A stretch of DNA of 7,158 nt from Fischerella sp. (GCA_026419705.1 JANZYY010000253.1:1-7158); one strand, 5' to 3'; positions 1 to 5,687 are shown, counted from the stretch's first letter. Translations and numbers: made by a program. The notes: a model not told the origin generated them from the letters alone.

Positions 1-720
1 ACCGAACTTGTATCCGTAGTTCTGGGATTCGTTCTCAGTGGTTTCCCGTACCAGGGAGGAAGTCACCAAAGAACCATGCATTGCGCAGAACAACGCACCA
101 CCGAACACACCAGCTACGCCAAGTTGATGGAACGGGTGCATGAGAATGTTATGCTCTGCTTGGAACACTAACATGAAGTTGAACGTACCGCTAATGCCCA
201 AAGGCATTCCGTCAGAGAAACTGCCTTGCCCAATTGGATATATTAAAAAGACGGAGGTAGCAGCAGCTACAGGAGCAGAGTAAGCAACGCACATCCAAGG
301 ACGCATACCCAAGCGGTAGCTCAGTTCCCATTGCCGTCCCATCCAGCAGAAAATACCGATGAGGAAATGGAAAACAATTAGCTCATAAGGACCGCCATTG
401 TAGAGCCATTCATCGAGGGAAGCTGCTTCCCAAATCGGATAAAAGTGTAATCCAATCGCATTCGATGTAGGTACAATTGCACCGGTAATAATGTTGTTAC
501 CGTATAACAAAGAACCAGATACTGGTTCGCGAATACCATCGATATCAACTGGTGGTGCTGCAATAAAAGCAATAATGAAACAAATAGTTGCAGTCAGCAA
601 CGTTGGAATCATCAAAACACCGAACCAGCCGACATAAAGTCTGTTATTGGTGCTGGTAATCCATTCACAAAACCGTTCCCACAGGCTACCGCTTTCGCTT
701 CTTCTTAAAATTGTGGTCAT
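1..720 (-). CDS. psbA: Photosystem II reaction centre protein D1, 3' end missing (divergent variant)
   Basis: D1 is the thylakoid-membrane core subunit of photosystem II. With D2 it binds the reaction-centre chlorophylls, pheophytin, QB and the Mn4CaO5 cluster. The ATG is the reverse complement of 718-720, and 240 uninterrupted codons run off the left edge; full D1 is about 360 residues. Numbering matches the family exactly. Conserved functional residues are present: Asp61, His118, Tyr161 (YZ), Asp170, Glu189, His190, His198 (P680 ligand) and His215 (quinone/iron side). It is therefore not a 'rogue' or chlorophyll-f-synthase type D1 that has lost the Mn ligands. Gln130 is the low-light (D1:1-like) state. 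Gly80 and Phe158 argue against the microaerobic D1' form. Unusual residues compared with remembered cyanobacterial D1 sequences are Glu113, Trp126 (normally Tyr/Phe), Met143, Ser156 and Gln199 (normally Met). The family is certain; the variant class is unresolved because the C-terminal ligands (His332, Glu333, His337, Asp342, Ala344) lie outside the window. Confidence 0.97.
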   Translation of the reverse strand, partial: MTTILRRSESGSLWERFCEWITSTNNRLYVGWFGVLMIPTLLTATICFIIAFIAAPPVDIDGIREPVSGSLLYGNNIITGAIVPTSNAIGLHFYPIWEAASLDEWLYNGGPYELIVFHFLIGIFCWMGRQWELSYRLGMRPWMCVAYSAPVAAATSVFLIYPIGQGSFSDGMPLGISGTFNFMLVFQAEHNILMHPFHQLGVAGVFGGALFCAMHGSLVTSSLVRETTENESQNYGYKFG

Positions 721-761
721 GGCTATTTTGTTTGTAAAACGAATGTACAAATCACGAAATC

Positions 762-783
762 TCTCAACTACTAAAAGTTGAGA
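762..783 (-). promoter_or_regulatory. Stem-loop in the psbA 5' leader
   Basis: TCTCAACT and AGTTGAGA form a perfect 8-bp stem around a 6-nt loop, about 42-63 nt upstream of the psbA start codon. No clear Shine-Dalgarno sequence lies just before that ATG, so translation may depend on leader structure. psbA leaders in cyanobacteria and plastids are known sites of post-transcriptional control. Its function here is inferred from position only. Confidence 0.45.
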
Positions 784-882
784 ACTTCGCTGTTTTCATG
801 AATTTTTGCCAAATAATTTCTCTCTGATGGCCGAAATCTCCCGATTTAGGATTTTGTTCTGTTTTCGATTGCCTCACACCAA

Positions 883-911
883 AATATAGCAATTAATCTT
901 TTCCCAGGAAA
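883..911 (-). promoter_or_regulatory. Possible psbA promoter region
   Basis: On the minus strand a TATATT hexamer (883-888) is a reasonable -10 box. About 17 bp upstream lies only a weak -35 (TTTCCT), overlapping a 5-2-5 inverted repeat (TTTCC-CA-GGAAA on the plus strand, 900-911). The implied leader of about 150 nt is longer than is common for psbA. This is the best candidate I can see, but it is weak. Confidence 0.25.
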
Positions 912-1163
912 CGGCTCAATCAAAGAGAAACTTTCCCTAACTCTTACGATCAGGTTTTACATGAATTTTTTGTATTTTTCAATCTATTTTTGTTAAGTTA
1001 TATGAAGATAATTGCCGGCAGAAACTTTGCTTTCCCTGGTTAAATGAAGCGATCTTTCCAGCTTCGCTCATCAATTTTTAACACTATTACGAGTAATACT
1101 CTATTATTTTATAAAAAATTATAAGCTATTTAATTTCTTTCAACTCAAAAGTATATTTGAAAT

Positions 1164-1193
1164 CTTGGCTCGCCATTTTCAAAAAGAGCCAAG
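1164..1193. repeat. Hairpin, 8-bp perfect stem
   Basis: CTTGGCTC and GAGCCAAG flank a 14-nt loop. There is no T-run after it on either strand, so it does not look like a standard intrinsic terminator. It lies in the spacer downstream of lysC and could be a transcript 3'-end structure or part of a dispersed repeat. Confidence 0.45.
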
Positions 1194-1209
1194 TGCTGCT
1201 TATTATCGC

Positions 1210-1228
1210 TACCAGCTTAAACCTGGTA
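1210..1228. repeat. Hairpin, 6-bp perfect stem
   Basis: TACCAG and CTGGTA flank a 7-nt loop, 16 bp from the neighbouring 1164-1193 hairpin. The sequence resembles short CTGGTAACGAG-type intergenic repeats I associate with cyanobacterial genomes; that is recollection and has not been checked. Confidence 0.35.
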
Positions 1229-1272
1229 ACGAGTATCATGAGCGAACGTAGTTATTTGTCTCCAAACTCCAA

Positions 1273-1351
1273 TTTTCTTCGTGTCTTGGTGTCTTGGTGT
1301 TGAAAAAAATAAATTTTATCGAACCACTAAGACACTGAGACACCAAGAAAA
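1273..1351. repeat. Large imperfect inverted repeat just downstream of lysC
   Basis: The two arms, 1273-1302 and 1321-1351, are about 30 nt each and match when one is reverse-complemented, apart from four substitutions and one single-base gap. They are separated by an 18-nt AT-rich loop. The structure begins 8 bp beyond the lysC stop codon. Its GTGTCTTGGTGTCTTGGTG core is typical of short dispersed intergenic repeats. As RNA it would fold strongly and could define or protect the lysC transcript end, although no T-run follows on the minus strand. A degraded relative seems to lie at 4077-4145. Confidence 0.75.
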
Positions 1352-1358
1352 ATCTATA

Positions 1359-3179
1359 TCAAGCTGGTATTACAAATGTATTATTACCTGCCAGTCCAAA
1401 TGCAGTGTGAATGGCTTGCAGGGCTTTCACACCTTCTTCTTTTGCGACTACGCAGCTAATTTTGATTTCTGAGGTGGTAATCATTTGAATATTGATATGA
1501 TGCTGCGCTAATGCTTCAAACATTTTTGCTGCTACGCCTGGTTGTCCGATCATGCCAGCACCAACTATACTTACCTTGGCGATCGCCTTATCTAACACCA
1601 CTTCACCCCAGTCGTATTCTACTGCTGCTTGTTGCAAAATTTCCCGTGCTGTTTCTGCATCCATCTGCGCCACGGTAAAAGCAATATCCCGCTTCGGCAC
1701 GCCGTCAATTACATGACAGCGCTGCGACTGGATAATCATATCTACACTGATATTTTTATCCGCCAACAGTCCAAACAGTTTCGCCGCCGTTCCCGGACGA
1801 TCGTCTACTTGGCGAATGGCAAGACGTGCTTGATTTAGATCGAGGGCGACACCGCGTACGGGAGGATGGGAGGAGGGAGACAGATGCACAGAAGACCGGA
1901 GGTGGCGTGTCTGGAGAGTGTCTATTTCAAATGCTTGACGGAGGGCGGCGACAGCGCGATCGCATTCTTGGTCGTCTATGACGCAGCTAACTTTAATTTC
2001 ACTGGTGGAAATCATTTGGATGTTCACGCCTGCTTCTGCTAAGGTGGCGAACATTTTCGCTGCTACACCAGGACGCCCAATCATGCCCGCACCTGCGATA
2101 CTAACTTTGGCGATATTTTGCTGTACCATTACCTCTGCTTCTCCTGCTTCGGCATTCTTTTGATTGCGGAGAACGGGAGCAATGGCAGCTGCTACAGCCT
2201 CTGCTTTATTTAATATTGGTGTCATCACGGTAAAGGCAATGTCATTTGTATTACCTTCGTGAATTGACTGAATAATCAAATCTACGTCCACATTCTGACG
2301 GGCAATTTCTCCAAATAGTCTGGCGGCAATTCCTGGTTTGTCTGGTACGCGCAACAAGGCTACCTTGGATTGCTCTGTATCAAATTCTACATCATCTACG
2401 GAACGGGCAATTTCCAAATTTACGAGCGATCGCTCTTTTGTTTGCGGTGAAATTACCTTAGTACCAGCGTCATCTGTCCAGCTAGAGCGCACTACCAGCG
2501 GTACACCGTAGTTACGGGCAATTTCCACGGCGCGGGGATGCAACACTTTTGCCCCCAAGCTGGCTAGTTCTAGCATTTCATCACAGGTGATTTCACCGAT
2601 CAACTGTGCTTCGGGAACCAGACGCGGGTCTGTAGTTAAAATCCCCGGTACATCAGTATAAATTTCACAAAAATCAGCTCGTAATGCTGCTGCAAGCGCT
2701 ACGGCGGAAGTATCTGAACCACCACGCCCTAAGGTAGTAATTTCTAAATCCTCAGTGCAGCTAATTCCTTGGAAACCAGCGACAATCACAACTTTACCTT
2801 CTTTGAGATGCTTGAATATCCGCTCTGTTTCAATATGTAAAATTCTCGCGCGGGTATGTTCAGCTTCAGTTACGATCCCTACTTGAGCACCGGTCAGTGA
2901 AATTGCTGGTTGTCTTAGTTCTTGCAATGCCATACTCACTAGGGCAATGGATACTTGTTCACCAGTGGAAAGCAACATATCCATCTCTCGGCGACAGGGG
3001 TTTTTTGAGATTTCCGTTGCTAGTTTTACGAGTCCGTCGGTAGTTTTGCCCATCGCGGAAACCACTACTACTAGAGAGTTTCCTGTTTTGACAGTTTTAT
3101 AAATGCGCTGTGCTACAGCTTGAATGCGTTCGACTGAACCGACAGATGTACCACCGAATTTCTGAACTATGAGCGCCAT
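1359..3179 (-). CDS. lysC: Aspartate kinase with four ACT domains
   Basis: This cytosolic enzyme phosphorylates L-aspartate with ATP to give 4-phospho-L-aspartate, the first step to lysine, threonine, methionine and isoleucine. The 606-residue length suits the cyanobacterial form. The kinase domain spans about residues 1-245 and shows KFGGTSVG (7-14), SLTGAQVGI (94-102), GFQG (135-138), GRGGSDTSA (151-159), TDVPGILTTDPR (175-186) and LGAKVLHPRA (208-217). Four ACT domains follow, starting near 273, 356, 451 and 533. ACT2 and ACT4 are nearly identical over about 40 residues, and ACT1 and ACT3 share DxPGxAAxLFG, so the regulatory half is a duplicated ACT pair. A Ser/Pro-rich linker (about 421-445) joins the pairs. 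ACT domains normally mediate feedback inhibition by lysine and/or threonine; the effector cannot be read from sequence. The start is ATG with the family N-terminus MALIVQKFGG; no strong Shine-Dalgarno precedes it. cobH lies 168 bp upstream on the same strand. Confidence 0.97.
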   Translation of the reverse strand: MALIVQKFGGTSVGSVERIQAVAQRIYKTVKTGNSLVVVVSAMGKTTDGLVKLATEISKNPCRREMDMLLSTGEQVSIALVSMALQELRQPAISLTGAQVGIVTEAEHTRARILHIETERIFKHLKEGKVVIVAGFQGISCTEDLEITTLGRGGSDTSAVALAAALRADFCEIYTDVPGILTTDPRLVPEAQLIGEITCDEMLELASLGAKVLHPRAVEIARNYGVPLVVRSSWTDDAGTKVISPQTKERSLVNLEIARSVDDVEFDTEQSKVALLRVPDKPGIAARLFGEIARQNVDVDLIIQSIHEGNTNDIAFTVMTPILNKAEAVAAAIAPVLRNQKNAEAGEAEVMVQQNIAKVSIAGAGMIGRPGVAAKMFATLAEAGVNIQMISTSEIKVSCVIDDQECDRAVAALRQAFEIDTLQTRHLRSSVHLSPSSHPPVRGVALDLNQARLAIRQVDDRPGTAAKLFGLLADKNISVDMIIQSQRCHVIDGVPKRDIAFTVAQMDAETAREILQQAAVEYDWGEVVLDKAIAKVSIVGAGMIGQPGVAAKMFEALAQHHINIQMITTSEIKISCVVAKEEGVKALQAIHTAFGLAGNNTFVIPA

Positions 3180-3205
3180 AACTTTAATTAAATAAATCGT
3201 GCTGA

Positions 3206-3232
3206 CTTTATCAACGCCCGCGCCGGATAAAG
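3206..3232 (-). promoter_or_regulatory. Hairpin in the lysC 5' leader
   Basis: CTTTATC and GATAAAG form a perfect 7-bp stem around a 13-nt GC-rich loop, 27-53 nt upstream of the lysC start. The spacer is otherwise AT-rich. A possible -10 box (TATACT on the minus strand, 3252-3257) would put the hairpin inside the leader RNA, but no good -35 accompanies it. I do not recognise a lysine riboswitch; the 168-bp spacer has no room for that conserved five-helix structure. Confidence 0.35.
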
Positions 3233-3297
3233 AAGCTTGGAAAGCAGTGCAAGTATATCAAATTAACTAGATTATCAGAATTAGCCGACACACAGAA

Positions 3298-3310
3298 TGT
3301 AAACTTTACA
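3298..3310. promoter_or_regulatory. Perfect 6-1-6 palindrome between cobH and lysC
   Basis: TGTAAA-C-TTTACA is a perfect inverted repeat 37 bp beyond the cobH stop and about 120 bp upstream of the lysC start. Its shape suits a dimeric DNA-binding regulator. The spacing does not fit the NtcA consensus GTA-N8-TAC. Function unknown. Confidence 0.3.
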
Positions 3311-3347
3311 ATTTTTTGATCCGCCCGGACGCGGAGGGAACTCGTCA

Positions 3348-3974
3348 TTATTCTTCCATCGCTAGGGCATTAACAGCAGCAGCGGCGATCGCACTCCCGC
3401 CCCTTCTGCCATGTAATGTGATAAATGGCACACCCCTACTATCTGCTGCTAGTGCCGCTTTTGACTCAGCTGCTCCCACAAATCCGACTGGAAAGCCCAA
3501 AATAACTGCTGGCTTTGGTGCACCAGCATCCAGCATTTCCAAGAGTCGAAATAAAGCTGTAGGTGCATTGCCGATTGCTACCACAGCACCTTCTAAATTC
3601 GGTCGCCACAATTCCAATGCAGCAGCAGAGCGGGTGGTACCAAGGCGCTGAGCAATTTCTGGCACATCTGGATGATTCAGGGTGCAGATCGCAGCATTTT
3701 CCGCAGGCAATCGCCGCTGCATAATTCCTGCTGCTACCATCTGAGCATCACATAGAATTGCCGCTCCTGCCGCTAAAGCTGTACGTCCTGATACAACTGC
3801 TGTTGGTGAAGCTACTAAGTCATCAACAATATCAATCATGCCACAAGCATGAATAAGACGCACAGCAATATTCGCCACATCCGGCGCGAGTGCCGATAGA
3901 TTCGCCTCTGAACGAATGGTGGCAAAGGATTGGCGATAGATTTCGTTACCATCCCGAATGTAGTTAATGGTCAT
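3348..3974 (-). CDS. cobH: Precorrin-8X methylmutase (CobH/CbiC family)
   Basis: This cytosolic enzyme of corrin-ring synthesis moves a methyl group from C-11 to C-12, converting precorrin-8X to hydrogenobyrinate, or the cobalt form to cobyrinate in the CbiC route. The 208-residue length is normal for the family and the chain looks complete. His42 in RLIHACGMID aligns with the catalytic histidine (His43 of the Pseudomonas CobH). Other family blocks are SGRTALAAGAAILCDAQMV (62-80), TTRSAAALELW (113-123), GNAPTALFRLLE (135-146) and PVGFVGAAESK (162-172). Sequence alone does not decide between the aerobic and cobalt-early pathways; the cobalt-early route is usual in cyanobacteria. The ATG is followed directly by conserved sequence, and the in-frame TAA is at 3348-3350. 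No other cobalamin gene or recognisable cobalamin riboswitch is nearby. lysC follows on the same strand, but the 168-bp gap and unrelated pathways make joint regulation uncertain. Confidence 0.95.
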   Translation of the reverse strand: MTINYIRDGNEIYRQSFATIRSEANLSALAPDVANIAVRLIHACGMIDIVDDLVASPTAVVSGRTALAAGAAILCDAQMVAAGIMQRRLPAENAAICTLNHPDVPEIAQRLGTTRSAAALELWRPNLEGAVVAIGNAPTALFRLLEMLDAGAPKPAVILGFPVGFVGAAESKAALAADSRGVPFITLHGRRGGSAIAAAAVNALAMEE

Positions 3975-4076
3975 TTGTGGGTTGTCAGTTGTTTATTAAT
4001 TGTCAAATTTCATACCTAATGCCGTCGTGTCCGTTTCATCAGTAGGACATAGGCAAAAACCCTCTTAAACTCTTTA

Positions 4077-4145
4077 TTCTCCGTGTCCTTTGTGTTCTAC
4101 CCTGCGGTCAGCCGAATAAAACGCGTCTATGTGGTTCGTTTTTCG
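4077..4145. repeat. Degraded dispersed intergenic repeat
   Basis: Two pieces, TTCTCCGTGTCCTTTGTGTT (4077-4096) and GTCTATGTGGTTCGTTTTT (about 4125-4143), resemble the CGTGTCTTTGTGGTTCATTTTT-like short repeats scattered through cyanobacterial spacers, here interrupted by about 28 bp. The first piece resembles the left arm of the inverted repeat at 1273-1302. Family assignment is from memory. Confidence 0.45.
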
Positions 4146-4346
4146 TGACTCCTGCGTAAGTCCCAATCAGTTTATCTTCGATTGTGAGTCCAGCTTCATG
4201 TTTTTTCCCACTACCAACTACCGACACGGGCAGATAATAATTAAAGATAGATGATAAATATAACTATTCAAGCAGACATGATACAAGGTTTTTGTCAAGA
4301 GCTTTGTCTCTCCGCTCGCCAAAGGCATCAAACTGATAGTGAAATT

Positions 4347-4377
4347 TTGTGAAAGCGAATGAGATCAATTTTATAGA
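4347..4377 (+). promoter_or_regulatory. Possible promoter of the response regulator gene
   Basis: TTGTGA (4347-4352) and TATAGA (4372-4377) could act as -35 and -10 boxes with a long 19-bp spacer, giving a leader of roughly 60 nt before the GTG start. Both boxes deviate from consensus, so this is only a candidate. Confidence 0.22.
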
Positions 4378-4433
4378 ATCTTTTTTGTATATTGAGCCAT
4401 AAGAAAATTACCATCTTTACAAATTATATCAAA

Positions 4434-4437
4434 GGGG
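4434..4437 (+). promoter_or_regulatory. Ribosome-binding site that fixes the regulator start
   Basis: The GGGG in AAAGGGGTAA lies 8 nt before the GTG at 4446. This supports initiation there rather than at an in-frame TTG at 4392, which would add 18 residues with no family similarity. Confidence 0.55.
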
Positions 4438-4445
4438 TAATTTAC

Positions 4446-5573
4446 GTGAAAATTTTACTAATAGAAGACAATGAATGTACTGCTTCAACACTTTCTAAAT
4501 TACTCGTTGACCATTACTACATAGTAGATGCCACAAATGATGGTGAAACTGGGCTAAAGTTAGCACAGACTTGCAATTATAACCTAATATTGCTGGATGT
4601 GCTTCTGCCTGGGCAGGATGGCATTAGCATTTGTCGGCAGCTGCGCAGTGAAGGCTATGAAGTACCAATAATGATGCTAACTGCTCTAGACAATCGCACA
4701 GATCGAGTTATAGGTTTAGATGCTGGTGCAGATGATTATGTTGTCAAACCCTTTGATTCTTTAGAGTTAATTGCTAGAGTCCGTGCTCTACTGCGACGTG
4801 GGAAGACTATATTACCTGAACAACTTACTTGGGAAAACTTAAAGTTGGATGTGAGAAATAAGGAAGTTACCTACAATGGAAAACGCCTGCACCTCACCCC
4901 GAAAGAGTATGGTTTACTGGAACTTCTACTCAGAAATCCTCAGCGGATTTTAACTCGCACTGCCATACTAGACCTTGTCTGGCCTGTTGGTGAATTTCCA
5001 GGTCCAGAAGCTGTTACAACTCAAATTAAAGGTCTGCGAAAAAAGCTAAAAGCAGCCGGAATGAGCAAAGATTTGATTGAAACAGTTTATGGATTAGGCT
5101 ATCGTCTGAAAGAGGAAACAGAATTAAAAGTACAAAAATTCCATCCATCCCCCATCACCTCACCTTCTCAATCCCACATAAAAGCCGAAACAGAGGTTCT
5201 GGCTGTGATTGCAAAGATGAGAGAAGAATTTAAAAACACCCTCAGCGAACAAATTGAATTGTTTGAGCAGGCGATCGCTGTTTTTGCCAACGGAACTTTG
5301 GAGGATACACTCTATCAAAAAGCAACAGTACAGTTGCATCGCTTAATTGGTTCACTGGGGTCTTTGGGTTTACCAAAAGGCTCAAAAGTAGCGAGGCAAA
5401 TTGAGCAGTTACTTCAGAAGCAGACAGGTGTGGATCCGAGTGTAGTACTACAGATCAAAGAATTGGTAGAGTTACTTTGGGAAATCGTTGTCAGCGGAGA
5501 TATAGAGACCAGAGGTGGCGCTTGTGGGAGATGGGGAGAACCCCAGATGGAGAGCAAGAATAATTGTAACTAG
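4446..5573 (+). CDS. OmpR-family response regulator with C-terminal Hpt domain
   Basis: This is a 375-residue cytosolic DNA-binding response regulator. The receiver domain (about 1-118) has the acidic pair Glu7/Asp8, phosphoacceptor Asp51 in LILLDVLLPGQDG, Thr79 and Lys101 in VVKPF. The OmpR/PhoB winged-helix domain (about 127-222) shows LTPKEYGLLELLLRNP (150-165), the recognition-helix segment VTTQIKGLRKKL (190-201) and the terminal YGLGYRL (215-221). After a Pro/Ser-rich linker (about 233-245), residues 250-350 look helical and contain LHRLIGSLGSLGL (297-309). This is the Hpt signature, with His298 the likely phosphorylated histidine. OmpR regulators usually end after the winged helix at about 225-240 residues, so this is an extended receiver-wHTH-Hpt architecture, a combination I associate with cyanobacteria. 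The GTG start is chosen because MKILLIEDNE is the standard N-terminus and a GGGG motif precedes it. The last 23 residues are Gly/Asn-rich and outside the domain. A CHASE3-PAS sensor gene follows 248 bp downstream on the same strand. Targets are unknown. Confidence 0.92.
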   Translation: MKILLIEDNECTASTLSKLLVDHYYIVDATNDGETGLKLAQTCNYNLILLDVLLPGQDGISICRQLRSEGYEVPIMMLTALDNRTDRVIGLDAGADDYVVKPFDSLELIARVRALLRRGKTILPEQLTWENLKLDVRNKEVTYNGKRLHLTPKEYGLLELLLRNPQRILTRTAILDLVWPVGEFPGPEAVTTQIKGLRKKLKAAGMSKDLIETVYGLGYRLKEETELKVQKFHPSPITSPSQSHIKAETEVLAVIAKMREEFKNTLSEQIELFEQAIAVFANGTLEDTLYQKATVQLHRLIGSLGSLGLPKGSKVARQIEQLLQKQTGVDPSVVLQIKELVELLWEIVVSGDIETRGGACGRWGEPQMESKNNCN

Positions 5574-5589
5574 CGATCGCTAATTTTTT
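5571..5589 (+). terminator. Possible weak terminator at the regulator stop codon
   Basis: The stop codon TAG begins a 12-bp palindrome, TAGCGATCGCTA, that contains a HIP1 octamer and is followed by ATTTTTT. As RNA it could form only a 4-bp stem with a GAUC loop, which is weak for an intrinsic terminator, and HIP1 sites are abundant for other reasons. Confidence 0.25.
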
Positions 5590-5630
5590 CGATTTCTCCT
5601 CATATACTTTTTGTTTTTATTGTCAATGCG

Positions 5631-5687
5631 TAATACCAACCGCCTATAGAGAATTATATGTATCAAACATTGATAAAGATGGTATTA
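5631..5687. repeat. Nested inverted repeat between regulator and sensor genes
   Basis: Outer arms TAATACCA (5631-5638) and TGGTATTA (5680-5687) are perfect complements. Inside them, TATCAA-ACA-TTGATA (5661-5675) forms a second perfect hairpin. The 57-bp unit could fold as a branched hairpin or be a tiny MITE-like element. It may also serve as a transcript end or processing site between the two signalling genes. There is no T-run directly after it. Confidence 0.45.

Larger units (their letters stand above)
721..1358. other. AT-rich intergenic spacer between lysC and psbA
   Basis: This 638-bp stretch separates the lysC stop from the psbA start, both genes reading leftward. I see no convincing gene, tRNA or rRNA in it. 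It holds, from the psbA side, a 5'-leader hairpin, a possible promoter, a partial direct repeat (GAAACTTT followed by CTTTCCCT near 927-938 and again at 1021-1037), a very AT-rich block around 1080-1140, two short hairpins and a large inverted repeat just after lysC. The length and composition suggest psbA is transcribed from its own promoter here rather than by read-through from lysC; this is inference. Confidence 0.6.
3975..4445. other. Divergent spacer between cobH and the response regulator
   Basis: This 471-bp spacer must hold promoters for both diverging genes. I see no supportable gene. On the minus strand a perfect TTGACA lies about 25-30 nt upstream of the cobH ATG, but no -10 box follows at proper spacing, so I do not call it a promoter. 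The middle (about 4070-4165) is degraded dispersed-repeat sequence. The right-hand end is AT-rich and carries the candidate regulator promoter and ribosome-binding site. Confidence 0.6.

Noticed and set aside
1..720. psbA as a chlorophyll f synthase ('super-rogue') D1
   Set aside because: Tyr161, Asp170 and Glu189 are all present; proteins of that group have lost such Mn-cluster and YZ residues.
3311..3347. GC-rich hairpin (TCCGC/GCGGA) after the cobH stop as a terminator
   Set aside because: In the direction of cobH transcription it is followed by A residues, not T residues, and the stem is only 5 bp.
3316..3651. Plus-strand 111-codon reading frame
   Set aside because: It lies antisense to cobH, whose family motifs are unmistakable on the other strand; its alanine/proline-rich composition is the shadow of an alanine-rich gene.
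3995..4012. TTGACA upstream of cobH as a promoter -35 box
   Set aside because: No -10-like hexamer follows at 16-18 bp; the TTGACAATTAATAAACAACTGACAA context looks more like a short-repeat remnant.
4278..4352. 24-codon ORF (MIQGFCQELC...) before the regulator
   Set aside because: No ribosome-binding site, no recognisable motif, and short ORFs of this size are expected by chance.
4392..4445. Upstream TTG start adding 18 residues to the response regulator
   Set aside because: The extension has no family similarity, while GTG at 4446 has a GGGG ribosome-binding motif and begins the standard MKILLIEDNE N-terminus.
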